The notes under the pieces were generated by a model, which was given only the letters and a program-made list of their open reading frames with translations, had not been told where the DNA came from and did not search any database. A stretch of 6,783 nt of DNA from Thermoplasmata archaeon (GTDB taxonomy: Archaea > Thermoplasmatota > Thermoplasmata > UBA10834), in the NCBI GenBank assembly GCA_013329135.1, contig DUKU01000162.1, forward strand, positions 1 through 6,783. The letters are read 5' to 3'. The first letter of the stretch is position 1. Every line of letters starts with the position of its first letter. The translations under genes were made by a program, and so were the position numbers. Of the stretch, positions 1 to 5,893 are shown piece by piece.

Positions 1-391
1 GAATGCCGAACAGCACGAGCGCCCCCATGGTCGACCGGATGTACGCTCCGCTGTCCCCCTGGAGCTCCGCCAGGTTCCTCGTGACCTTGTAAAGGAACAG
101 CCTCGAGGCGTCCAGGTGCTTTCCGAACGCCCGCTTCTCGTAGTACTCAACCATGCCAACTCCAGCGTTCGCTGTGCAGGATCCTATGCCTCCCTGGTCC
201 TCAACCGGAGGGCACCATCTCCTCAAGTCCACTGACGACGGGAGCGTAGCCTCGTCGGCTTTCCCCAGGCCGGTCGGTGCGACCAGTGCCTGGATGTCTT
301 CTCTCTTCAGAATGTCCTTGCTCTCGAAAGTGTAGTCCCTTATGTCTGGATAATCGGGCAGCCAGCCCATACCGCGCCTGACGTCGTCCAT
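1..391 (-). CDS. Papain-like cysteine peptidase, family C1A (C-terminal part outside window)
   Basis: The first 130 codons are present; the reading frame is open at the left edge. It is probably a soluble papain-fold endopeptidase. Visible signs: an N-terminal GWLPDYPDIRDYT block, typical of prokaryotic C1A proteins (residues 9-21); the mature-domain start LPSSVDLRRWCPPVEDQG (50-67); then GIGSCTANA with the predicted catalytic Cys72 and the oxyanion-hole Gln67. ASRLFLYKVTRN and GDSGAYIRSTMGALVLFG (95-129) match the usual following helices. Catalytic His and Asn would lie beyond the window. There is no signal peptide or membrane segment and the pro-region is only about 50 residues, suggesting a cytoplasmic enzyme. 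The start is chosen because a GGTGA Shine-Dalgarno lies 4 nt before ATG; Met8 is an alternative. It is divergent from the small membrane protein gene. Family assignment is strong; substrate is unknown. Confidence 0.88.
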   Translation of the reverse strand, partial: MDDVRRGMGWLPDYPDIRDYTFESKDILKREDIQALVAPTGLGKADEATLPSSVDLRRWCPPVEDQGGIGSCTANAGVGMVEYYEKRAFGKHLDASRLFLYKVTRNLAELQGDSGAYIRSTMGALVLFGI

Positions 392-404
392 TCCCTCACC
401 CTCC
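392..404 (-). promoter_or_regulatory. Ribosome binding site of the C1A peptidase gene
   Basis: Read on the minus strand this is GGAGGGTGAGGGA directly before the ATG at 391. GGTGA (400-396) matches the archaeal anti-Shine-Dalgarno with 4 nt spacing, or GGAG plus GTGA pairs with one bulge. It decides the start, because the frame stays open upstream for some distance. Confidence 0.6.
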
Positions 405-427
405 GAGCGCCGTATTGCTCGGCCACG

Positions 428-455
428 GAATGAACCGCTTCGGGAAATTTCATTC
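428..455. repeat. 7-bp perfect inverted repeat in the divergent promoter region
   Basis: GAATGAA (428-434) and TTCATTC (449-455) are perfect reverse complements separated by 14 nt. The right arm overlaps an AT-rich palindrome GAAATTTC (444-451). It lies between the divergent C1A peptidase and membrane-protein genes, so it could be an operator or a weak transcript hairpin. At this length chance occurrence is possible. Confidence 0.4.
445..450 (-). promoter_or_regulatory. Candidate TATA element for the C1A peptidase gene
   Basis: AAATTT is the most AT-rich stretch of this 155-bp intergenic region. On the minus strand it sits about 55 nt before the peptidase ATG, predicting transcription start near 420-425 and a leader of about 30 nt containing the ribosome binding site. 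The match to an archaeal TATA consensus is modest, so this is only a candidate. No convincing TATA box was seen for the plus-strand gene on the other side. Confidence 0.3.
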
Positions 456-546
456 TTCCTCGCGCTCACCGTGGATTGCTCAGGCCCCGGATGGCAGAAA
501 GAACCATAGGCTCAGCGGGCTCTTGGGGGATTCGGGCGTCGAGGAA

Positions 547-852
547 ATGACTGGGGAGTTCGAGCAGCGGTTCATCAAGCCAATTACGAATGCGTCCTAT
601 CCTGCGACTCTGGCCGCCTTGAGTCTGACAATCTATCGGGTCACACTGATGGGAGCCTCCCCTCCACAATCACTCAAGACCGTACTGCTGGTCGCAGCCG
701 CCACCTTCCTCCTCGCGTCCCTGTCCTTGTTCTTCTACACCCTCTATCCCACAAGAGGGAAGCTCTGGACGGTTACCGCCGTGTGTTATCTCCTGGGGCT
801 CCTCGCATTGATGGCCTCGGTGGTCATCTTGCTGCTGCTTCCGTCCGGCTGA
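547..852 (+). CDS. Small three-helix membrane protein, unknown function
   Basis: The 101-residue protein is hydrophobic over most of its length. Probable membrane helices are at about residues 18-36, 43-66 and 73-98, with short loops containing SPPQ and YPTRGK. The positive charges of the second loop suggest an inside N-terminus and outside C-terminus. There is no recognisable catalytic motif, cysteine pair or family signature. The ATG at 547 is chosen because the product then starts with a short polar segment (MTGEFEQRFIKP) before the first helix; GAGG lies only 2 nt before it, so the ribosome site is poor. The frame is open upstream to a TTG at 415 and an ATG at 430, but that extension is low-complexity and not protein-like. 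The gene is divergent from the C1A peptidase and convergent with the TPR gene. A hydrophobic high-GC ORF of this kind can be spurious, but the three clean helices favour a real gene. Confidence 0.6.
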   Translation: MTGEFEQRFIKPITNASYPATLAALSLTIYRVTLMGASPPQSLKTVLLVAAATFLLASLSLFFYTLYPTRGKLWTVTAVCYLLGLLALMASVVILLLLPSG

Positions 853-855
853 TCC

Positions 856-873
856 GGGGCAGAGTCCTGCCCC
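856..873. terminator. Hairpin between convergent stops, possible bidirectional terminator
   Basis: GGGGCAG (856-862) and CTGCCCC (867-873) form a perfect 7-bp GC-rich stem with a 4-nt loop AGTC. It begins 3 nt after the stop of the membrane protein gene and ends 4 nt from the stop of the TPR gene, filling the 25-bp convergent gap. There is no T-tract on either side, so it is not a classical intrinsic terminator. It may protect 3' ends, pause transcription or limit read-through in both directions. Confidence 0.45.
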
Positions 874-877
874 GTCA

Positions 878-3800
878 TCACCTTCTGTTGGGCCCTTTGA
901 GCCATCCCGAGATTCCCAGCTCTTTTACGGTTATGTCGATGGGCTCAGGCTCGTGAGATCTGTACTTGCCGGAATCATCCAGGTACATTATGCGGGGCTT
1001 GAACCTGAAAGACCCGTGGATGGTCGGTCTCAGGACGATCCGGACGTCCTCCGTCTTCAGAGGGTCGAGCCGCCTCCCCTTCATGTTCAGGTAGCTGTCC
1101 TCGACCCTGTACATCTGTGAGACCTCCTGGACATCGAACCCCTTCGGTATGGCCTGCTCAACCTTCGTTAGCTGGGCCGAACCCCTGCCCGCATTGACCA
1201 GTTCGATCTCCAGGCTGAGATCCTCTCCTACATTGAGCTGTGTGGGTCGACCTATGACTGTCGCCTGGATGTCGGCGTGCGCGAACCTGTCCAGGCCCGC
1301 TGCGGTCTCCTGCGTAGGGGTCGGCGCACCGAAGACCGTCGTCGACGACAAGCCCGTCGGGGCCTCGAGCACCTGCATCAGCGACACGGCCAACTCTTTG
1401 TCCTGTTTGACCTTCTCCTGGAGCTTCGTCACCTGCTCCTTCTTCCCCTGTTGGCCGGCCTTGCCGAAGGCCTCTGCAGATGCCTGGAGGACCTTGTCCG
1501 CGGTGTTGTAAGCCTTCGCCGCCTTGTTGTGATCCTTCTCCTGGCTCGCTATGTCAAGGAACGCGTAGGCGTCGAACAGGAGCTTGCTAGCCCTTGCGTA
1601 TTCCGAGCACGTGTCGGCGCCCGCTCTCAGGTAGTAGCTAGATGCGCTCTCCAGATGCTTGGTCGCTGTCGCGTGCAGAGACTGGTCTCTCGTGTCCGTG
1701 AACCTCGTCCCTGCCTCAAGAGCCCTGCAGAAGCGACTGTGCCCGAGCGCCAGGGCTTTGACCTTGGCGTTGGACGCGAGTCCCTTCGCCTCCTCGAACA
1801 GGTGGGCAGCCTCTTCATAGGGTTCGGACGAGAGCTCAGCCTCTGCCTGGTTCATTCTTTGCCAGGCCCTTGACAAAGTCGCGACCAGTTCCATCTCCCT
1901 TCTGTCTTGGTCCGAAAAGGCCGAATCGGCGAGACTCTCCAGCTCGTTCGCCGCACTCTCATACAGTTCGCAGCTCAAGGAGTGCCTCCCCTCGACGTTC
2001 ATCTCCCGCGCCTTCTCAATCGCCGTCCTTGCCCGACAGTACTGGTATCTCGCGCCCGATGCCTTCAGGAGCCTTGCTATCATCTTCTCTTCGTCTGCGT
2101 TCTCGACGCCCTTGCCCGCCTCCTCGAGGGAGGCCCTGGACTTCTGGAACAGGTTGCCCGCCTCCTCGAAGCCCTTTGCAGCTTCCTGCCACCGGTCTTC
2201 CCTGCTGAGGGCCTCGGCCTTGTCGAGCATGGCCCATGCACGGTAGTTGGATGCGAGGAATCGCCACTTAGGCAACGATTCGTGGAGCTGAGCAGCTCTG
2301 TCGAAATGTTCGAGGGCCAGTTGATACTCCTGCCGGACGTGATGGTGTTTGGCCTTCTCGAACTCGGCCCATGCGCCCAAATAGACTGCGAGGTCTGAAT
2401 AGAGGCTCTTCAGGCGTGGGGACTTCTCAGCACCGGTTCTGAATCCCTCCGAGGCCGATAGGAACATCTCCCTGGCCTTCTCGTGGTTCTCCAATTGGTC
2501 GTAGATCCTGGCTGCCTCCCAAAGGTTCTCAGCCGCCCTGGTCGGCCATCCAGCCTTCGAGTATATGCCATATGCCGATTCGATGCAGCTGATGGCCTCA
2601 TTCAATGGCTCGCTGTCCCCTGTCAGCTCGGACAGTCTGCGGAGGTGCCTTCCGAGGAGTGTCCAGGAGTTAGCTAGGGTGTAGAGGATGTTTGGGTCAT
2701 CCTTCGTGATGATGGTTCTAATCCCGGCTTCATGTTCTCCAAGTGCCGCCCTGTGTGAATCTATGGCCTTGCGGAGTTCTTGAGCGCCTGACTTGGCGTC
2801 AGTCGCTGTGTCTGCGAGGATACCTTGGACCTCTGCCAGGGCCAAGCGATACAGCCCCAGGTTGTAGAGCGCCCCTGAGTCGAAGCGCCCGTAGATGGTC
2901 ACCGCCTTCCTCCACGTCTCTTCCGCCTTCTGTATCAGCTCACGCTTCCTCTCGAGATTGGTCTCCGTTCTTGCCATGATGTCATAGATGTTCCCAGCAT
3001 GCATGACAGAGTAGCACACTTGAATGGTGTAACCAGACAGCGTCGCGAGATGAGTCCTCTCCGGAGAACACGCAAGCGCTTTCTCCCCAAACTCCTGTCG
3101 TTTCTTGGGATCCCTCTCAAAATATGCCAACCATGCGTAATGGTCCATGTGCGGCGACATGATCCATACGTTCGGCCCGCGCGGAGTAACGAAACCGATC
3201 TTCCAGAACTCGTCCCTGGCTAGGAGGGCGTAGTCAAGAGCCTGCTGCTGCAACGAACATGCCTCTTCCAGGTCCTCGCCAAGAGAGATCCAGTTGGCGT
3301 AGAAGGTCAGGCCGGCTAGGGCGTGGCCGATCATCATTCGGTCACCGGACTTGCGGACCACATCGACCGCTTCGCGGAACGTCGAGTACTCGGATGCCAT
3401 GTCGCGGTCCGGGTCGACGGGAGCATCGCCCACGAGTGCTGCCAGCGGAAGCCACGCCAGTACCTCCTCTCTCGAGAGGATCTCTGCTCTGTGCCAGATG
3501 TCGAGCGCTTTCGCGTGACATTCCTTAAAGTCCCTGTCACACAAGCCCATGATCGCTGCGCGCTCCAGCAGGCTCGAGACCATGACCAGGACCCCGATGA
3601 CCGTGCCGGTGTCCTCGAGTCCACGACCTAGAGCCTCTGCCCTCTCCCCATAGGCCAGTACTTCCATCATGTCCCTTTTCCTTGTCTCGTAGTCAGAGAC
3701 CATGTCCGCCGATATGACCGGCGCGAAAGACAGGTCGCAATAGGTCTTGCAGAATTCACTGGCGTTCTTCACGGCTGCGAAGCCTTCGAGCGCCTCCTTG

Positions 3801-4195
3801 GTCTTCCCCCATGATACTTCAAGGTGCTTCTTTCGCTCGGGTGCGGTGCCAGATCGGAAGAACCTCAGCAGAGCGAGCATCGCCTGGGAGCGGGCTGCCC
3901 TGGCCATGCTCTCCTGGTCGCCGGCCTTCACGCACGCGTCCGTTGCGGCCGAGTAGGCCTCGGTGGCGACGTCTGACCTCTGACGGAACTCGTCGAAGTC
4001 ATCGGCCTGCAGAGCCGACTTGTACAGGGCGTGCGCCTTCCGCTCGGTTAGATCGCCGGTCCCGCCGAGGTGTTTCTCGGACGCCAGCTCAAGAATCCTC
4101 TGATAGGTCTCCGCGGCTCCACCCCAATCGTATTCCCTCTCCTGATCCTTCGCGCGGTTCAGGAGCGACTCCAGATTGATCTCTCCCTCAGCCAT
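878..4195 (-). CDS. Large TPR-type helical-repeat protein with C-terminal beta-sandwich domain
   Basis: The 1105-residue soluble protein has no signal peptide or membrane helix, so it is probably a cytoplasmic scaffold or sensor. Residues about 18-940 are almost all amphipathic helix with TPR-like spacing of small and aromatic residues (W/Y...G/A...A..F/Y..A). The clearest units are at 24-42, 553-587, 624-640, 655-690 and 776-806; the first 500 residues are more degenerate. A linker rich in Pro, Thr and Ala (about 943-967) leads to a predicted all-beta, immunoglobulin-like domain (about 968-1093) with alternating hydrophobic strands, VGEDLSLEIELVNAG and LRPTIHGSFRFKPRIMYLDD, ending in ELGISGWLKGP. 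An in-frame TAG lies five codons before the ATG at 4195, so the start is well bounded; the ribosome site is weak (GGGGA), so a leaderless or poorly led mRNA is possible. It is divergent from the CHAT peptidase gene. Partnership with that peptidase is inferred from TPR-CHAT proteins elsewhere. No enzyme motif was seen. Confidence 0.92.
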   Translation of the reverse strand: MAEGEINLESLLNRAKDQEREYDWGGAAETYQRILELASEKHLGGTGDLTERKAHALYKSALQADDFDEFRQRSDVATEAYSAATDACVKAGDQESMARAARSQAMLALLRFFRSGTAPERKKHLEVSWGKTKEALEGFAAVKNASEFCKTYCDLSFAPVISADMVSDYETRKRDMMEVLAYGERAEALGRGLEDTGTVIGVLVMVSSLLERAAIMGLCDRDFKECHAKALDIWHRAEILSREEVLAWLPLAALVGDAPVDPDRDMASEYSTFREAVDVVRKSGDRMMIGHALAGLTFYANWISLGEDLEEACSLQQQALDYALLARDEFWKIGFVTPRGPNVWIMSPHMDHYAWLAYFERDPKKRQEFGEKALACSPERTHLATLSGYTIQVCYSVMHAGNIYDIMARTETNLERKRELIQKAEETWRKAVTIYGRFDSGALYNLGLYRLALAEVQGILADTATDAKSGAQELRKAIDSHRAALGEHEAGIRTIITKDDPNILYTLANSWTLLGRHLRRLSELTGDSEPLNEAISCIESAYGIYSKAGWPTRAAENLWEAARIYDQLENHEKAREMFLSASEGFRTGAEKSPRLKSLYSDLAVYLGAWAEFEKAKHHHVRQEYQLALEHFDRAAQLHESLPKWRFLASNYRAWAMLDKAEALSREDRWQEAAKGFEEAGNLFQKSRASLEEAGKGVENADEEKMIARLLKASGARYQYCRARTAIEKAREMNVEGRHSLSCELYESAANELESLADSAFSDQDRREMELVATLSRAWQRMNQAEAELSSEPYEEAAHLFEEAKGLASNAKVKALALGHSRFCRALEAGTRFTDTRDQSLHATATKHLESASSYYLRAGADTCSEYARASKLLFDAYAFLDIASQEKDHNKAAKAYNTADKVLQASAEAFGKAGQQGKKEQVTKLQEKVKQDKELAVSLMQVLEAPTGLSSTTVFGAPTPTQETAAGLDRFAHADIQATVIGRPTQLNVGEDLSLEIELVNAGRGSAQLTKVEQAIPKGFDVQEVSQMYRVEDSYLNMKGRRLDPLKTEDVRIVLRPTIHGSFRFKPRIMYLDDSGKYRSHEPEPIDITVKELGISGWLKGPNRR

Positions 4196-4434
4196 GTCCC
4201 CAGACGAGGGCTAATCGTCGTACCTTGCCTAAGGTTCTTTTCCTATCATCTCTCCATAGGGATGCCGTCGTTGACTCCTGACAAGTCCAGCCCTAGCCTC
4301 TCTGCCGAGGACTATCTGGACCGCGAGCGAGCCATTCGAGCCGATACGTTGTCTCCCCCAGCACCCTCTGGGACAGTTGGCTCAGGTGGTGGCTTCAGAC
4401 CGGGCGTGCATGAGATGATATGACGATACGGTCA

Positions 4435-4447
4435 TGTCCATTGGACA
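4435..4447. promoter_or_regulatory. Perfect 13-bp dyad before the CHAT gene, candidate operator
   Basis: TGTCCATTGGACA is a perfect palindrome: TGTCCA and TGGACA around a single central T. It ends 22 nt before the CHAT start codon, where transcription would start if a weak TATA-like ATGATATGA (about 4415-4423) is used. This position suits a repressor that blocks initiation. An overlapping CATGT...ACATG pair (4433-4437 and 4453-4457) and the palindrome CACATGTG (4452-4459) add symmetry. The site is also within reach of the divergent TPR promoter, although no good TATA box for that gene was found in this 274-bp region. Confidence 0.45.
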
Positions 4448-4456
4448 GGAACACAT

Positions 4457-4462
4457 GTGAGG
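4457..4462 (+). promoter_or_regulatory. Ribosome binding site of the CHAT gene
   Basis: GTGAGG lies 7 nt before the ATG at 4470 and pairs well with the archaeal 16S tail. An in-frame TGA at 4458-4460 overlaps it, so translation cannot begin further upstream. Start site and protein length are therefore well fixed. Confidence 0.6.
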
Positions 4463-4469
4463 CTGGCCC

Positions 4470-5024
4470 ATGTTCGCGTTGAAGAAGCCCAGACTGTTCA
4501 TCATGGAGTGCATACCGAAGTCCGACGAGTACAAAGAGGGGGAGGTCCTGTTCGGGTTCCTGGAGATGACCGACCCCAAGGACATCGCCATCAAGGAGTT
4601 CACCACGAAGACAGGATTCTTGAACTACCTGCGCAGGAAGAGGAACCTTGAGAGGTTCGACTTCATCCATCTCTCCGGCCACGGCGACCCCGACCGATGC
4701 GCCTTCGAGATGCCCTTCGGGTATGTTGGTCCCGAGGAGTTCCCCAACGCCTGTTTCGAGGGGAAGCGTGTTGCCCTGTCCGCGTGCGGCATGTCGAGGA
4801 GGGACTTCATCGAGCCATTCATGGACGCCACGGGCGCGAAATCGGTGATAGCTCCCAGGAAGGATGTCCAGTTCGATGACGCGGCGATCTGGTACCTCAC
4901 CTACTACTACCTGATGCTCCACCACAGGTTCACTTCGATGGGCGCGTTCGACCGTGTGAACGACACGCTGTGCTACGGTCCGCGGAGAGGGAGGGTCAAG
5001 GGCGGGTTCGAGCACTGGTCCTGA
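4470..5024 (+). CDS. Compact CHAT/caspase-like cysteine peptidase (clan CD)
   Basis: The 184-residue protein has the core layout of a CHAT (caspase HetF associated with TPRs) peptidase. A first strand KPRLFIMECIP (6-16) precedes a helix, then FDFIHLSGHGD (63-73) carries the predicted catalytic His71-Gly72, and KRVALSACGMS (99-109) carries the predicted nucleophile Cys106. GAKSVIAPRKDV (122-133) matches the strand and turn that follow in CHAT proteins; FDDAAIWYLTYYYLM (135-149) matches the next helix. Such enzymes cut proteins, often after activation by a sensor or TPR partner. This one is close to the minimum for the fold, has no repeats or sensor domain of its own and no signal peptide, and should need a partner for control. 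The divergent TPR gene is the obvious candidate. Both dyad residues are intact, so activity is expected. Family and residues are read from motifs; substrate and partner are inference. Confidence 0.82.
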   Translation: MFALKKPRLFIMECIPKSDEYKEGEVLFGFLEMTDPKDIAIKEFTTKTGFLNYLRRKRNLERFDFIHLSGHGDPDRCAFEMPFGYVGPEEFPNACFEGKRVALSACGMSRRDFIEPFMDATGAKSVIAPRKDVQFDDAAIWYLTYYYLMLHHRFTSMGAFDRVNDTLCYGPRRGRVKGGFEHWS

Positions 5025-5031
5025 TGCAGTG

Positions 5032-5041
5032 TCGGATCCGA
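5032..5041. repeat. 10-bp perfect palindrome between convergent genes
   Basis: TCGGATCCGA lies in the 25-bp gap between the stop codons of the CHAT and zinc-ribbon/LURP-one genes. It is too short and loop-free to make a strong hairpin and has no T-tract, so a terminator role is only possible. A CACTG...CAGTG pair around the CHAT stop codon overlaps the same area. Confidence 0.3.
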
Positions 5042-5049
5042 TCCCTCGG

Positions 5050-5748
5050 TCACTTCCTGTCCCGCTCTATCATGCCCATGAGGAGCATCGCGGATATCAG
5101 CGTGCGCCTGTCGAACTGCGCCGGCACTCTTGAGCAGTCGACCTCCCAGATGTCCCCTATGACCTTGAACTGCTGTTTTATCTCAGCGACCTGTTGTCCG
5201 TGGAACTCGACGATGAGCTGTTCGGGTACGAGGTTCCCCAAGGGCATGTACTTCCTCGCCAGGCCTCTGCCTGCGCGCTCGGCGACCCTTCCCACGGCGT
5301 TACCGTACGCGTCGAGGAGCAGGTACTCGTCCTTGAAGACGCCCGATGACAGCGCTTGCCTGCGTATCTTGCCGACCACCGCCCCGGTCATGGAGTCGAC
5401 GACTGCGAACGTGCCCCACATGTCCATGATCTGCTCCTGCTGTATCCTGAATAATTCGCTGGACATCGAGTCATCCGTGAATATCCTGATGCTCTCCTTG
5501 ATTCTGATCAGCTTCTGCTTCGAGTACCCCAGACTCGAGCCCTGCGCATCCTCGATCCAGTACTGGTTCGTGATGGCCACGACCTTCTTCCGTATGCGGT
5601 AGAAGTTCTGGTACCAGATCGGGTTCCCCGGTGCAGAGGGGGGAGGCGTGGGAGGTCCTCCCATCGGGGTACCTATCCTCGCGCCGCACACGCTGCAGAA
5701 TGCTCCGTCTTCAACCATCTGAGTTCCACAATTAGGACAGTTCGTCAT
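5050..5748 (-). CDS. Zinc-ribbon and LURP-one-related (Tubby C-terminal-like) protein
   Basis: The 232-residue protein starts with a four-cysteine zinc ribbon, CPNC (residues 4-7) and CSVC (18-21). A linker rich in Pro and Gly follows (26-42), then a domain of about 190 residues matching the LURP-one-related family (YxjI-like, Tubby-type beta-barrel). Visible signs are the first strands NFYRIRKKVVAITNQYWIEDAQG, the repeated pattern of short strands with turn motifs (SMTGAVVGKI, DAYGNAVGRV), and the ending FDRRTLISAMLLMGMIE (212-228), the hydrophobic helix that typically threads the barrel. No catalytic residues are expected; the fold binds lipids or acts as a scaffold in some relatives. ATG 5748 is preferred because it starts directly at the zinc ribbon and a TATA box fits it. 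The 33-residue extension to 5847 is Arg-rich and unlikely. Convergent with CHAT and divergent from the next gene, it has no evident link to either. Confidence 0.85.
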   Translation of the reverse strand: MTNCPNCGTQMVEDGAFCSVCGARIGTPMGGPPTPPPSAPGNPIWYQNFYRIRKKVVAITNQYWIEDAQGSSLGYSKQKLIRIKESIRIFTDDSMSSELFRIQQEQIMDMWGTFAVVDSMTGAVVGKIRRQALSSGVFKDEYLLLDAYGNAVGRVAERAGRGLARKYMPLGNLVPEQLIVEFHGQQVAEIKQQFKVIGDIWEVDCSRVPAQFDRRTLISAMLLMGMIERDRK

Positions 5749-5789
5749 TGTCGCCACTTCAGGTAGGTCACTGGATTGCATCAGGACTC

Positions 5790-5796
5790 TTAATAA
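5790..5796 (-). promoter_or_regulatory. TATA box for the zinc-ribbon/LURP-one gene
   Basis: On the minus strand this reads TTATTAA within GTTATTAAG, in otherwise GC-rich DNA. It lies about 45 nt before the ATG at 5748, predicting transcription start near 5765 and a leader of about 16 nt. This agrees with the chosen start and argues against the longer N-terminal forms starting at 5781 or 5847. Confidence 0.55.
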
Positions 5797-5847
5797 CCTC
5801 GGCCGCCGCGACCCCACACTGCGTAGCCTTCGTCCTCTCTCCACCAA

Positions 5848-5854
5848 TTAAATA
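5848..5854 (+). promoter_or_regulatory. TATA box for the right-end gene
   Basis: TTAAATA within CAATTAAATACATG stands out in GC-rich surroundings. Its centre is about 43 nt before the ATG at 5894, so transcription should start near 5876 with a leader of about 18 nt carrying GAGGG (5880-5884) as ribosome site. With the minus-strand TATA at 5790-5796 it forms a back-to-back pair of divergent archaeal promoters. Confidence 0.6.
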
Positions 5855-5863
5855 CATGCGCAG

Positions 5864-5880
5864 CGGGATTCGGTATCCCG
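5864..5880. repeat. Inverted repeat over the predicted transcription start of the right-end gene
   Basis: CGGGAT (5864-5869) and ATCCCG (5875-5880) are perfect reverse complements around a 5-nt centre TCGGT. The repeat covers the predicted start of transcription of the right-end gene. It could be a repressor operator, or a small 5' hairpin just before the ribosome binding site. Its sequence is unrelated to the dyad before the CHAT gene. Confidence 0.4.
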
Positions 5881-5893
5881 AGGGTTGGCCGGC

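Noticed and set aside
415..546. N-terminal extension of the small membrane protein from TTG 415 or ATG 430
   Set aside because: The extra residues are low-complexity and polar, overlap the divergent promoter region, and have no ribosome site. The start at 547 gives a normal small membrane protein.
1277..1873. Open frame of 198 codons on the plus strand inside the TPR gene
   Set aside because: It is antisense to a well-supported repeat protein, is very rich in Arg and Leu, and has no family resemblance; long antisense frames are expected in GC-rich coding DNA.
4262..4423. Possible 53-residue peptide on the plus strand between the TPR and CHAT genes, beginning MPSLTPDKSS
   Set aside because: It has no ribosome binding site or TATA box, a composition rich in Ser, Pro and Gly, and is part of a longer frame that runs through the TPR gene antisense. 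It is possible but not supported.
4395..5015. Open frame of 206 codons on the minus strand opposite the CHAT gene
   Set aside because: The plus-strand frame carries the clear CHAT motifs SGHGD and LSACG. The opposite frame has no domain-like features and results from GC-rich codon use.
878..5024. Type III-E CRISPR (Craspase) locus
   Set aside because: No CRISPR repeats, no Cas7-11-like effector and no other cas gene occur in the window. The TPR and CHAT parts are separate genes, so only an analogy is justified.
5749..5847. N-terminal extension of the zinc-ribbon/LURP-one protein
   Set aside because: The added 33 residues are Arg-rich and would extend past the TATA box at 5790-5796. Starting at 5748 places the zinc ribbon at the N-terminus as usual.
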